Assembly (NCBI GenBank): GCA_964422865.1
Contig: CAYRCU010000004.1
Coordinates: forward strand, 1-61,265
Length of the DNA: 61,265 nucleotides
Direction: 5' to 3'
Origin: CAYRCU01 sp964422865
Lineage (GTDB): Bacteria; Patescibacteriota; Microgenomatia; UBA8517
Notes under the pieces: model-generated
Databases searched by the model: none
What the model was told of the DNA's origin: nothing
Seen by the model: the letters and a program-made list of their open reading frames with translations, nothing else
Program-made: the position numbers and the translations under genes
Shown: piece by piece, positions 25,093 to 34,899 of the stretch
Numbering within the stretch: position 1 is the first letter of the stretch
Layout of the letters: each line of letters opens with the position of its first letter

Positions 25093-25772
25093 GTTTTTTT
25101 TAGGATTTTATCTAAGTTTCCCTCAATAATTGAGTCCAGGTTACCCCACTTTTTATTTATTCTGTGGTCGGTGACTCTATTTTGGGGATAGTTGTAGGTT
25201 CTTATTTTTTCCGCTCGCATTCCGCGACCTACTGCACTTCTGTAGTTTGCAATTTCCTGTTCCTTTTTTAATTCTTGAAGCTGCCAAAGCTTTGCGCGGA
25301 GCATTTCGAGAGCATTTTCTCTGTTTTGTTCCTGGCGACGCTCGGTTTGTGCTGTTACTGTTAGCCCTGTTGGTTTGTGTGTGAGGCGCACGGCAGTGCT
25401 TACTTTGTTTACATTTTGGCCTCCGCTTCCACTGCTTCTGAAAAACTGCCAATCCAGGTCTTGTGTATTTATTTGGATTTCTTTTTGGGTTACTTGCGGA
25501 AGAACTGCTACGGTTGCTGTGGAGGTGTGAATTCGCCCTCTTTTTTCTGTTTGTGGAACTCTTTGCACTCTATGGACCCCTGATTCGTTTTTCAGGATAT
25601 CAAAAGCGTTTTGTCCTTTTATTTTGATAGTTAGCTCGTCTGTTTGTGAGATTTTCCAATTTTTTTTTGCTGCAAAACGTGTGTACATTCGAAGAAGATC
25701 AGCTCCCCAGAGCTTTGCTTCGTCTCCACCTGCGGCGGGCCTTATTTCTATGTAGCAGATTTGATTGTTCAA
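25062..25772 (-). CDS. prfA: Peptide chain release factor 1 lacking domain 1
   Basis: Decodes UAA/UAG and releases the peptide. Seen: VEIRPAAGGDEA-like opening (YIEIRPAAGGDEA), the tripeptide anticodon P-x-T (PQT, residues 73-75), GRIHTSTATVAV, and GSGGQNVNK with GGQ at 117-119. Only 236 residues, where RF1 has about 360: the N-terminal domain 1 is wholly absent. The gene begins with TTG five bases after the rpmE stop, so there is no room for it. PxT rather than SPF makes it RF1, not RF2. Confidence 0.88.
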   Translation of the reverse strand: MNNQICYIEIRPAAGGDEAKLWGADLLRMYTRFAAKKNWKISQTDELTIKIKGQNAFDILKNESGVHRVQRVPQTEKRGRIHTSTATVAVLPQVTQKEIQINTQDLDWQFFRSSGSGGQNVNKVSTAVRLTHKPTGLTVTAQTERRQEQNRENALEMLRAKLWQLQELKKEQEIANYRSAVGRGMRAEKIRTYNYPQNRVTDHRINKKWGNLDSIIEGNLDKILKKTHSLNSDKVT

Positions 25773-25777
25773 TGTTG

Positions 25778-26101
25778 TTATTTTTTCTTTGTGGTTTCTT
25801 TGCGAAGTTGTGAGAGAGATTCCAGGCCTCTGTATTTTTGTTTGATTCTTTTTTCTCTTTTTTCTGCCAGCCTTTCCCTTTTGGAGAGGACTTTTTTGTT
25901 TGCTTTGCTTTGTCTTGTTTTGAATTTTTCAACGCGACCGGCGCCGCTTGTGAATCTCATTTGGCCTGTGTAGAAAGGGTGACAAGCGGAACAAACCTCA
26001 ACTTCAAGTTCGGGTATTGTGGCCCCAGTTGTAAATGAGTTTCCACAGGCGCACTTTACTTTTGCTTCCGGATACCACTTGGGATGTATTTTGGCTTTCA
26101 T
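25778..26101 (-). CDS. rpmE: 50S ribosomal protein bL31 with long C-terminal extension
   Basis: 107 residues. The first 70 match bL31, with zinc cysteines in VKCACGN and EVCSACHPFYTG, so it is the C+ form. About 35 extra C-terminal residues are highly basic (SKRERLAEKREKRIKQK). Followed by prfA, a common bacterial pairing. Confidence 0.92.
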   Translation of the reverse strand: MKAKIHPKWYPEAKVKCACGNSFTTGATIPELEVEVCSACHPFYTGQMRFTSGAGRVEKFKTRQSKANKKVLSKRERLAEKREKRIKQKYRGLESLSQLRKETTKKK

Positions 26102-26110
26102 CTGCCGGTA

Positions 26111-26116
26111 ATTATA
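26111..26116 (-). promoter_or_regulatory. Extended -10 box of rpmE-prfA (leaderless)
   Basis: Minus strand TGA-TATAAT ends 9 bases before ATG at 26101. Confidence 0.65.
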
Positions 26117-26127
26117 TCAGTCTGCAG

Positions 26128-27036
26128 TTATCCAATCAATTTTTTTCTTTTGGACTCTGCAATGATGAGCCCCAGAATAATAACTGCTGCCCCCATGATG
26201 GAGGGGATTGTAAAGCTTTCACCTAGCCAGATGATTGCTATGGGGATGGCAAAGACGGGATTCAAATATGAGAAAAGTGAGGCTTCACTAATTTCAACTG
26301 TTTTTTGACCCTTGACCCAGAGGGTGTAGGCGAGATTACCTGAGATGAGTGCCATGTATATGACTCCTAAGTGATAGGGTAGGGGAATGCTGGTGATTTG
26401 AGAAATGATTTGCGTGCCTTCTGTGAATAATGCTATTGGAACCATTGTGAGAAATCCTACTACAAAGGAGGTGCTGGTCATGATGGTAGGAGTGACCTTT
26501 TTCCTTGTGAGATGTTTGGCTAGAACTGCGGAGAACATGTTGACGATAAGATAGAGAGCTACAAAGATATTACCTGTGAGGGCTCCGTTGTGATGATTTT
26601 TGAGAAGAGGATCTATTGTTGTGAGAGCGACTCCGAGAATGGTAATTGTAATTCCCAGTTTTTCTCTTTTTGTGACGTGTTCTCCAAGAAGCTTTGTTCC
26701 TGCAAGTGTGATTAGGAGAGGATTTGCCATGGTGATAATTGTCATGTCTACTACCGTGGTTTTTTCAAGTCCCAGGAAGAGAAATCCTAACGCTACGGTA
26801 GAAGTTAGAAATCCCCAAAAGAAGAGTGTGAGGCGGACTTTTGGGTTTTTGGGCAAATGTCGTTTGGTGAGGAATAGAATAACAATTGAAACTGTGGTGG
26901 AGAGCATGAATCTGTACGCTAGAAATGTGTAGGCACTGAAGTTTTCCAGGGTAAATTTGATTATCGGACCTGCGATACCCCAAATTGCGGCGCTTGCGAG
27001 TAGGTAGATATAAGCTTTTGCTCTTCTTTTACTCAT
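26128..27036 (-). CDS. DMT-family (EamA) transporter
   Basis: 302 residues, ten predicted membrane helices in two EamA repeats (AAIWGIAGPIIKFTLENF and again near YMALISGNLAYTLWVKGQ). Drug/metabolite exporters of this family move amino acids, nucleosides or small toxics; the substrate cannot be told. The start overlaps the hisS stop by 8 bases, so both are one transcript. Confidence 0.88.
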   Translation of the reverse strand: MSKRRAKAYIYLLASAAIWGIAGPIIKFTLENFSAYTFLAYRFMLSTTVSIVILFLTKRHLPKNPKVRLTLFFWGFLTSTVALGFLFLGLEKTTVVDMTIITMANPLLITLAGTKLLGEHVTKREKLGITITILGVALTTIDPLLKNHHNGALTGNIFVALYLIVNMFSAVLAKHLTRKKVTPTIMTSTSFVVGFLTMVPIALFTEGTQIISQITSIPLPYHLGVIYMALISGNLAYTLWVKGQKTVEISEASLFSYLNPVFAIPIAIIWLGESFTIPSIMGAAVIILGLIIAESKRKKLIG

Positions 27037-28276
27037 TTGTTGATAATTTTTCGATTAGCTGAACATGAGAAAGAGTTTCTTGGGATCCTGTCTCCATGTT
27101 TTTGAGAATCGCCTTTTTTCCTGTTTGTTCTTCGGTGCCTATTATTACTACATAGAGGAAGCCGTTTTTGTTTGCGTATTTGAGTTGTTTTTGGATGCTG
27201 TCTGTATTATTTGGATATAGCTCTGCCGGTATTTTGTTCTTTCTTAGTAATGAGGCTACTTTGATTGAGGAAAGAGTTGTCTGTTTGTCAAAAACAGTGA
27301 CGAGAATTTTTTCTTGTGTTTGCTTTTGCGGGAGCAAGTTAAGTGTTTTTGCACCTTCCATGATTCTATCTAGGCCAAAAGATATTCCGACAGCCGGGGT
27401 GGCTGGGCCGCCAATTTTTTCAATTAGTTTATCGTAGCGGCCGCCCCCTGCAAATGACCCGATGGGCACTTCCGGGATTGTTATTTCCAGGATAAGCCCT
27501 GTGTAGTAGTCAAGCCCTCTTGCCAGGGTTGGAGTGAATTTGATGGACTTTTCAGGTGTTCCAAGGTTTATTGCAGTGTTTGTAATTTCATTTAGCTTTG
27601 CTGTGGGTTTTTGACTGTTGATGTCATCCAGAGCTTTTAGTGCCTGGTCTTTGTCGAGTCCTTTTTGGGACAGCTCTTCGATTATTTTTGACTTTGAAAT
27701 TTTGTCCAGTTTGTCTATGGATTGGATTATGGAAAGGGTATTTACTTTGTTGTTTTCGTATTTTTTTAGTGTGTTAAAGAGCAATTGTCTGTCGTTTATG
27801 TTTATATTGATTGTTTCAAAGCCGATGTTTTTAAATAGAAGGTAGGCGCAGGAGAGTATTTCTGCGTCTGCCAGGGGAGATGTGCTTCCGAAGATATCCA
27901 CGTCACATTGGGTAAACTCCCGATATCGGCCTTTTTGAGGTTTGTCTGCACGAAAGACAGACTGAATTTGGAAACGGCGGAAAAATTTGGGAAGCTCGGC
28001 TTTGTATTGTGCGAGGACGCGGGATGTTGGGACTGTGAGGTCGTAGGGTAGTGCAACTTTTCTGCCCCCTCGATCCTTGAATGAATATATTAGTTTATCT
28101 GCGTCGGTGCCGTATTTACCCAGAATTGTGTCAGCATACTCGAGAGTGGGTGTTTGGATTTCTTCAAATCCGAAGAGACTGAAAACCTCTCTTATTTTTT
28201 GCAGCACAAATTCTCTTTTTTTCTTCTGCTGGGGGAGAAAGTCGCGAAACCCTTTTAGTGTTCGAGGTTTATTCAT
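27029..28276 (-). CDS. hisS: Histidyl-tRNA synthetase
   Basis: 415 residues, class II. Motif 1 region RPRTLKGFRDFLP-like start (NKPRTLKGFRDFLP), motif 2 RRFQIQSVFRADKPQKGRYREFTQCDVD, the histidine-A box LARGLDYYTGLILE, and motif 3 AVGISFGLDRIM. C-terminal anticodon domain (ILVTVFDKQT...). Normal length. Confidence 0.95.
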   Translation of the reverse strand: MNKPRTLKGFRDFLPQQKKKREFVLQKIREVFSLFGFEEIQTPTLEYADTILGKYGTDADKLIYSFKDRGGRKVALPYDLTVPTSRVLAQYKAELPKFFRRFQIQSVFRADKPQKGRYREFTQCDVDIFGSTSPLADAEILSCAYLLFKNIGFETINININDRQLLFNTLKKYENNKVNTLSIIQSIDKLDKISKSKIIEELSQKGLDKDQALKALDDINSQKPTAKLNEITNTAINLGTPEKSIKFTPTLARGLDYYTGLILEITIPEVPIGSFAGGGRYDKLIEKIGGPATPAVGISFGLDRIMEGAKTLNLLPQKQTQEKILVTVFDKQTTLSSIKVASLLRKNKIPAELYPNNTDSIQKQLKYANKNGFLYVVIIGTEEQTGKKAILKNMETGSQETLSHVQLIEKLSTNE

Positions 28277-28285
28277 ATTAGTAAT

Positions 28286-28291
28286 GTTATA
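28286..28291 (-). promoter_or_regulatory. -10 box of hisS (leaderless)
   Basis: Minus strand TATAAC ends 9 bases before ATG 28276. Confidence 0.5.
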
Positions 28292-28300
28292 TTTTTAACA

Positions 28301-28325
28301 AACAAAAAACCAGCCTTAGCTGATT
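28301..28325 (-). terminator. Intrinsic terminator after the 29282 gene
   Basis: Minus strand stem AATCAGC-TAAG-GCTGGTT (one G-U pair) followed by a T-rich run; lies between the gene ending at 28338 and the hisS promoter. Confidence 0.7.
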
Positions 28326-28337
28326 GGAGTGGTCAAA

Positions 28338-29282
28338 CTATTGAATGATGAAGATGGTCCGAGCTATTGGAACGGTGTCTTCGTTTTTTTCTCCGACTAT
28401 GATTAAGATTAATTTTGAGCCTTCGTCTATATATTTCAATGATGATTTTTCTGCTTCATTCTCTTCTGAAATAGTGTAAACCGTGGGTTTGTCGGAAGTG
28501 TCAATTTTTTCTTTATCCAGGGTGATTGTGTTTTTGGTGTAGTCAGTGACAAGACCTGCAACGGGCTTGATAGCCATTTGTTCCGGTGGGGTTGAGATTA
28601 GAACTCTTTTTGCTTCAAGAATTTTATTTCCGTTTCTTGTTCCAAGGGCCGCGACAAAATCTCCGATTGCTACATCTGAGAAGGTAATGTTTTTTGTTGT
28701 TTTTATGATGTTTGCAAAGGAAGTTTCGCTTGGCTTGACCGTGACTTGTTTTATTTCCCCATCTTTTGAGCGGAGCTGTATGGTGTCTTCCGCGATGTCG
28801 GTGAGTGTACCGGTGTAGGAAGTTAAGCTCGCTTTTTCTTGGGGAGAGTCTACGTCTATTTCCGTGGTGTGAATTACGCTGATGAGCTTTTCGGATTGGT
28901 TGTTGTTTAGAGAGAAGATTTTGATTTGATTGATTCCACCCTCGAGCTTGATGATGGAGCTGAATTCGCCTGAGTCGGATGATTTTGTCAGATAGTCTTT
29001 GTTGGGGGTGGAGATAATTACAAAGGAGCCGGGAGCGGTGATACCTTGAATGTTTGTTTCGGGATCAATAATGACGGCGTTTTCCTCGGGGCTTAGGATT
29101 GCGAGAGTTTTTGGAATTTCTTTGTTTGATTCTTTGTTGTTGGTTGAGGTGTTTGAAGTTGTCGTCGGTTCGGGGCTTTTTCTTACTTTTTCTATAGTTG
29201 AGGATGCTTTCCAAATTCCAAAGGCCACGACTAGCCCAAGCAGGGTTCCGAAAAAGATTGCCAATAGGACTTCCTTTTGCAT
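28338..29282 (-). CDS. Membrane-anchored protein with Ig-like and OB-like beta domains, unknown
   Basis: 314 residues. An N-terminal membrane helix (7-25), a Ser/Thr/Asn-rich linker (TTTSNTSTNNKESNK), an Ig-like domain (ILSPEENAVIIDPETNIQG ...), then two beta repeats like small OB or DUF5666-type domains (TGTLTDIAEDTIQLRSKDGE; AGLVTDYTKNTITLDKEKI). All of it except the N-terminus should be outside. Role unknown; such proteins are frequent in CPR genomes. Confidence 0.65.
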   Translation of the reverse strand: MQKEVLLAIFFGTLLGLVVAFGIWKASSTIEKVRKSPEPTTTSNTSTNNKESNKEIPKTLAILSPEENAVIIDPETNIQGITAPGSFVIISTPNKDYLTKSSDSGEFSSIIKLEGGINQIKIFSLNNNQSEKLISVIHTTEIDVDSPQEKASLTSYTGTLTDIAEDTIQLRSKDGEIKQVTVKPSETSFANIIKTTKNITFSDVAIGDFVAALGTRNGNKILEAKRVLISTPPEQMAIKPVAGLVTDYTKNTITLDKEKIDTSDKPTVYTISEENEAEKSSLKYIDEGSKLILIIVGEKNEDTVPIARTIFIIQ

Positions 29283-29395
29283 ATATTTAGTGAAGTGGGC
29301 AAAATATACTTAATATCCGGGCGATTGTCAATCCTGTATGGTGTTTTTTAATTATTTTTTGTTTTCCAGCTATGGACAAGTTTTTGTGGTTTTGC

Positions 29396-29401
29396 TAGGA
29401 T
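29396..29401 (+). promoter_or_regulatory. Extended -10 box of the MBL gene (leaderless)
   Basis: TGC-TAGGAT ends 10 bases before ATG 29412. It shows that ATG 29400, which overlaps the box, is not the start. Confidence 0.6.
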
Positions 29402-29411
29402 GGGTTGCTAT

Positions 29412-30062
29412 ATGGATATACAGTATTTAGGACATTCTTCGTTTAAGATTCAGGGGAAAAACATCTCTTTGGTTATAGATCCCTTTTCTCCTGATGAAGT
29501 GGGTTTGAATTTTCCTAAAGTGAAATCTGAGATTGTTCTTGTGACTCATGATCATCTTGATCACAATAGAGCGGATTTGGTGGGGGAGACCAGGATGGTT
29601 ATAGATAGTCCTGGGGAATATGAAATTGGTGGAGTAACGGTGATTGGGATAGATTCTTTTCATGATAATAAGAAGGGAGCTCTGCGCGGTAAGAATACGA
29701 TTTACTCTATTGAAGTTGATGATATTGTAATTTGCCACTTGGGAGATTTGGGGCATAAGTTGTCTGAGAAGCAAATCAGCGAGATTGGAATGGTGGAGGT
29801 TTTGATGGTTCCAGTCGGCGGGGTTTATACGATAGGCCCGGAGGAGGCAGTTTCTGTGGTGCAGTCTGTTGAACCCAAGTACATAATCCCAATGCATTAT
29901 CGGGTGGAGAAGTTAAAGCTGTCGAAAGCTTCCGAGATGGCTGGGGTGGATGAATTTATAAAAACAATGGGTGTTAAGTTTGAAAAAATGGATAAGTTAA
30001 GTATCAAGCAGGGGAGCCTGCCCTCTGATGATCAGATTGTTGCCCTTCTTGAAAAGAAGTAA
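29412..30062 (+). CDS. Metallo-beta-lactamase-fold hydrolase (UlaG/UPF0173-like)
   Basis: 216 residues. Starts MDIQYLGHSSFKI, with the metal-binding THDHLDHN, further ligands in CHLGDLGH and a C-terminal PMHYR. This set is typical of the UlaG/UPF0173 branch of the MBL fold. The substrate is unknown. Next to dnaB, with separate promoters. Confidence 0.85.
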   Translation: MDIQYLGHSSFKIQGKNISLVIDPFSPDEVGLNFPKVKSEIVLVTHDHLDHNRADLVGETRMVIDSPGEYEIGGVTVIGIDSFHDNKKGALRGKNTIYSIEVDDIVICHLGDLGHKLSEKQISEIGMVEVLMVPVGGVYTIGPEEAVSVVQSVEPKYIIPMHYRVEKLKLSKASEMAGVDEFIKTMGVKFEKMDKLSIKQGSLPSDDQIVALLEKK

Positions 30063-30083
30063 AAGTAAACTTCTTGCGAAAAT

Positions 30084-30089
30084 TATAAA
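30084..30089 (+). promoter_or_regulatory. -10 box of dnaB (leaderless)
   Basis: TATAAA ends 7 bases before ATG 30097. Confidence 0.55.
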
Positions 30090-30096
30090 ATAGTAG

Positions 30097-31416
<1,320 letters not shown>

Positions 31417-31424
31417 TTTTTTCC

Positions 31425-31454
31425 TTGAGATTGGATTATAAGTCTGTTTATAAT
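31425..31454 (+). promoter_or_regulatory. Promoter of the secreted propeller gene (leaderless)
   Basis: TTGAGA (31425-31430), 18-base spacer, TATAAT (31449-31454), 9 bases to GTG 31464. Confidence 0.65.
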
Positions 31455-31463
31455 TATGGTTGA

Positions 31464-33683
31464 GTGAATATGAGAGCAAAGAAGCTTTTTGGTAAATATG
31501 GTGTGTACAGGATTTTCTTAGCTTTTTTGTTTTTTGCTTTTTTACTGCTTACTACTCACCAAACTACTTTTGCCTATTACACCAATATGCCCGCCAGTGT
31601 AGTAATCGGCCAACCCGACTTTACTTCTAGCTCTTCTGGTACGAGTAGAACCAGTCTTTGGGCTGATGGCGATGGCGGACTTTTTGTTGACAATAAAGGG
31701 AGACTAATTGTGGCAGATCATGGAAATAACAGAGTGTTGATCTGGAATGAAATTCCCACAGAGAATAATGCTCCAGCAGATTTGGTTCTAGGTCAACCCA
31801 ATTTCACCTCAAATTCTCAGGGAACTTCAGCCTCTACCATGAAAGAACCTAAACAAGTATATTCAGACGGCAACCGTCTTTTTGTTGCTGATAGGCTTAA
31901 CGGTAGGGTGCTCATCTGGAACACATTTCCCACGCAAAATGGTCAAGCCGCCGATATTGTTGTGGGCCAGCCGGATTTTACAACAGCACAACAACTGTGC
32001 AATCAATCTAACTTTAACAATCGCACCTCTGGAGTGTGGGTGTATGATAATAAACTGCTTGTTTTAGAGCGAAATCAAAACCGCGTATTAATCTGGAATG
32101 AGGTTCCAACTACGAACTATGAACCTGCAGATGTAGTATTGGGTCATTCAGACTTTACAACATGCACTTCTGAAAGCACTTCAGCCAGCTCAATAGGGGG
32201 AGGCTTCGGAACTTTAATGGTCGACAGTAATGGACGCCTATATCTTTCTGATGCTGGCAGAAACAGGGTTATGGTCTGGAATACTATTCCTACAACTAAT
32301 AACACTCCAGCCGATATTGTAATTGGCCAGCCGGATTTTACTACTGAGAGTTCAGATGCAACAGGCAACAAGCTTAATGGCGCTAAGTATTTATATTCAA
32401 ACGGAAAGCGTATCTTTTTGTCTGATCAAGGCAATCATCGCGTATTAATCTACAATTCCATTCCATCAACAAATGGAGCTAGTGCTGATTTAGTACTTGG
32501 GCAAGATGATTTTACAAGTACATCTGCTAACGGAGGTGAAGGTACATCTGCTACTGGATTTTATGCCCCTTCTGGAATATTTGAATATGATAACAAGTTA
32601 ATTGTTATGGATGATTTTAATAATAGAATTTTAGTCTTTGACAACATTATTTCCACTCCAGGGTTGGATGTTGACACTAGTCCGGAGCCTCTTTCTGATG
32701 GGCGTTTTAAGTTTAAAGGCAATGTTGTTTTGGGGGAGCGGGATCGCTATGCTTTGCAAAAGGTGGAGGTGTCTGTCAATGGTGAAAGCTTTGCTCCTGT
32801 TACTTCTCTGGGTGGGGGACGAGATGACGGCCCTGGCTCAACCAGATATGAATTTTGGCATGAGTTTAGTCCTTGGGTGAGCATGGATGGGGTGAGCCGG
32901 GAAACCTGGAATAGTGACCTTGGCTATACTCTAAAAGTTAAGGCCAGTTCTTTCAATGCTGATGACTCCACCTTGTTCTTTTTTGCACCTTTTAAGTTTT
33001 TGAGCTTTACAGACGGTCCCCTTCAAACTTTTAAGTTTTCTGTTCCCAGTAAACACACCCAAAGAGTCAGAGACAATCTTGATCACTTTGAAATTTGGGT
33101 GAAAAAGGAAAATGGGGAATGGAGCCAATATGTTTCTGATATTTCCACCTCTCAGATTAATACGGATACCGGGGAAGTGTCGTACTCCAAGGTTAACACT
33201 CTGAGTGGAGGGAAATATGAAATTAAGGTTGTGGCTGTTTCTAAGGATTCTGGGTGGAGACAGGACAGCAACATCCTAACTCAGGAACTTTCCGGAGTTT
33301 CCTTTAATAATCCCCTTAGTCTGCCCATTTCAAGTACCCTTCCCCTTCAGCTTAATAGCATTGCGGGAGCAAATACGGGTATTCTTTCCACTTTTAATAT
33401 TGGTGCTATCAAGCAAAGTTATACTGCCACTATCCTTGACACTACCTTTACAGGTATCTCATATGCTTTTTCTGAAATTAGCCTTACAGTTACGAATAAT
33501 GAGACCGGGGAGTACAAAACTTACAAGACTACAGTGAGGCCTGATTCTACTTTTACTCTTCCGGTTAGCTTGTATCCTTCTTCTACTATTGACATTTCCA
33601 GCTATCACTTCTTAACCAATCAATTTAATCTCCTTCCCAGTTTTGTTTTGGAGTTGAGTGTGCCGGTGTCTGCTGCTCCTTAG
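31464..33683 (+). CDS. Secreted NHL-like six-bladed beta-propeller protein
   Basis: 739 residues. Signal peptide (about 17-37), then six repeats of 57-62 residues beginning near residues 46, 107, 166, 223, 285 and 343, each with a VxGQPDFT strand and an NRVLIWNxxPT strand, forming an NHL-type propeller. The remaining 340 residues are beta-rich and carry no known anchor. Base composition differs from the neighbours: more C, less G skew. The GTG start fits the promoter; ATG 31470 is the alternative. Ligand unknown; adhesion or sugar binding is likely for such surface propellers. Confidence 0.8.
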   Translation: MNMRAKKLFGKYGVYRIFLAFLFFAFLLLTTHQTTFAYYTNMPASVVIGQPDFTSSSSGTSRTSLWADGDGGLFVDNKGRLIVADHGNNRVLIWNEIPTENNAPADLVLGQPNFTSNSQGTSASTMKEPKQVYSDGNRLFVADRLNGRVLIWNTFPTQNGQAADIVVGQPDFTTAQQLCNQSNFNNRTSGVWVYDNKLLVLERNQNRVLIWNEVPTTNYEPADVVLGHSDFTTCTSESTSASSIGGGFGTLMVDSNGRLYLSDAGRNRVMVWNTIPTTNNTPADIVIGQPDFTTESSDATGNKLNGAKYLYSNGKRIFLSDQGNHRVLIYNSIPSTNGASADLVLGQDDFTSTSANGGEGTSATGFYAPSGIFEYDNKLIVMDDFNNRILVFDNIISTPGLDVDTSPEPLSDGRFKFKGNVVLGERDRYALQKVEVSVNGESFAPVTSLGGGRDDGPGSTRYEFWHEFSPWVSMDGVSRETWNSDLGYTLKVKASSFNADDSTLFFFAPFKFLSFTDGPLQTFKFSVPSKHTQRVRDNLDHFEIWVKKENGEWSQYVSDISTSQINTDTGEVSYSKVNTLSGGKYEIKVVAVSKDSGWRQDSNILTQELSGVSFNNPLSLPISSTLPLQLNSIAGANTGILSTFNIGAIKQSYTATILDTTFTGISYAFSEISLTVTNNETGEYKTYKTTVRPDSTFTLPVSLYPSSTIDISSYHFLTNQFNLLPSFVLELSVPVSAAP

Positions 33684-33701
33684 GCGGGCGCATTGTGTCT
33701 G

Positions 33702-33787
33702 TGCCGCGAGTCGGACTCGAACCGACACGGGAGATTAATCCCACAGGTTTTTGAGACCTGCGTGTCTACCTGTTCCACCATCGCGGC
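33702..33787 (-). tRNA. tRNA-Leu (CAA)
   Basis: 86 bases. Acceptor GCCGCGA/TCGCGGC with discriminator A; anticodon stem CAGGT/ACCTG around loop CTCAAAA gives anticodon CAA; long variable arm as in tRNA-Leu; T loop GTTCGAGTC. The 3' CCA is not encoded, so a CCA-adding enzyme is needed. Confidence 0.95.
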
Positions 33788-33797
33788 GTGTGTATAT

Positions 33798-33803
33798 ATT
33801 ATA
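33798..33803 (-). promoter_or_regulatory. -10 box of tRNA-Leu
   Basis: Minus strand TATAAT, 10 bases before the mature 5' end, so the 5' leader is about 3 bases. Confidence 0.6.
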
Positions 33804-33813
33804 TCTCTTTGAG

Positions 33814-33842
33814 TTGAAAGTTTCACTTGCAGCTGGTTTAAT
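33814..33842 (+). promoter_or_regulatory. Promoter of efp (leaderless)
   Basis: TTGAAA (33814-33819), 17-base spacer, TGG-TTTAAT (33837-33842), 6 bases to ATG 33849. Faces away from the tRNA promoter. Confidence 0.65.
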
Positions 33843-33848
33843 AGGATC

Positions 33849-34412
33849 ATGATTTCGGCTACTGACTTAAAAAAAGGGATCACATTTAAAAAGGATGGGA
33901 AGCTGTATAAGGTTGTAAAGTATGATCATCAGAAGATTGGTAGAGGCGGGGCCAATGTTAAACTTAGTCTTAGGAATTTGGAGACGGGGAGTTTGGAAGA
34001 TTATACGTTTGGCTCCAGCAATAAGTTTGATGAGGTAAGGACAGAAAAGAGGCCTTTGCAATATTTATATAATGACGGGAATGACGCGAGTTTTATGGAT
34101 ACTAAGACTTTTGAGCAAGTAAGTGTTCCTTTGAGTGTGTTGGGAGATGATATTTTGTACATAAAGGAAGGGGAGATTGTGGATGTTTTGTTTGCTGAAG
34201 GAAGGGCTCTTTCCGTGGAGATTGCGCCGAAGGTTGTTTTAAAAGTTGAAGTGACTGCTCCGGGTGTTAAGGGAAACAGTGCTACTAATATTTACAAGTC
34301 TGCGGAGCTTGAGAATGGTCTTAATGTTAAGGTGCCTTTGTTTATTAAGGTGGGGGATAGAGTTAGAATTGACACGAGAACCGGCCAGTATGTGGAGAGG
34401 GTAAATAATTAG
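33849..34412 (+). CDS. efp: Translation elongation factor P
   Basis: 187 residues, relieves stalls at polyproline stretches. Three beta domains in normal order and length. The tip of the modification loop reads QKIGRGGAN, so the residue at the place of the beta-lysylated Lys34 of E. coli is Arg32. Arg at the tip is known from rhamnosylated (EarP) EF-P, but flanking residues differ, so modification here is uncertain. Overlaps the next (convergent) gene by 4 bases. Confidence 0.94.
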   Translation: MISATDLKKGITFKKDGKLYKVVKYDHQKIGRGGANVKLSLRNLETGSLEDYTFGSSNKFDEVRTEKRPLQYLYNDGNDASFMDTKTFEQVSVPLSVLGDDILYIKEGEIVDVLFAEGRALSVEIAPKVVLKVEVTAPGVKGNSATNIYKSAELENGLNVKVPLFIKVGDRVRIDTRTGQYVERVNN

Positions 34413-34873
34413 TGGTAGATGACAAAGAGAGAGAGGATAATGGTTGTAATTTGAGTTAATATTCCGGGAATGAAAGTTGTGTCTACCTGGAGAGTGCGCT
34501 CGTAATCAACCCACTTTTTTAGGATACCTTTCCTTAAGTTTTTAAAGAGAAAGAAGGGGTATTTTACGACATCCGGAAGTACCGATAGAAAGCAGCAGAT
34601 GATAATGAAGAGCACTTTGCCGACGTCGGGAAGGGCTTGTCCTGCTACGAAAAGCCCAAGGCTTGAGGCTAATGTGATGTCAGCAGCAGCGATTGAGAGG
34701 GTTTTTTTAGTTGGGTATCCGAACTTTTGGGTTTCTGTATAAGTGTGGGGATTCCAGTGGGGGATTTTATCGAGAAGAAAGTGACTTGCAAGACAAAGCG
34801 GCAGAGCTATTAGGGGGTTGGAGATTGATATTGCTATAGCGGCTCCAACTGCAACGTGAGGCGTTTCAAGCAT
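34409..34873 (-). CDS. Small membrane protein, DUF457/YdjM-like metal-dependent hydrolase family
   Basis: 154 residues, about four membrane helices. N-terminal HVAVGAAIA, then SHFLLDKIPHWNP with a histidine-aspartate pattern (H-x-x-x-D-x-x-PH) like the YdjM/DUF457 family. These are annotated as metal-dependent hydrolases by homology, with little experimental support. Divergent from the next gene; the promoters overlap. Confidence 0.6.
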   Translation of the reverse strand: MLETPHVAVGAAIAISISNPLIALPLCLASHFLLDKIPHWNPHTYTETQKFGYPTKKTLSIAAADITLASSLGLFVAGQALPDVGKVLFIIICCFLSVLPDVVKYPFFLFKNLRKGILKKWVDYERTLQVDTTFIPGILTQITTIILSLFVIYH

Positions 34874-34884
34874 TTTGCTTTGTC

Positions 34885-34890
34885 TATGAT
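34885..34890 (+). promoter_or_regulatory. -10 box of the 34900 gene (leaderless)
   Basis: TATGAT ends 9 bases before ATG 34900. The same bases read on the minus strand (TATCAT at 34886-34891) may serve the divergent gene. Confidence 0.5.
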
Positions 34891-34899
34891 ATACTTTTC

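Noticed and set aside
770..28276. T-box or other riboswitch before proS, cysS or hisS
   Set aside because: Promoters are within 6-10 bases of the starts, so there is no leader to hold one.
29400..29411. ATG 29400 as start of the MBL gene
   Set aside because: It overlaps the TAGGAT box; ATG 29412 begins the family-typical N-terminus.
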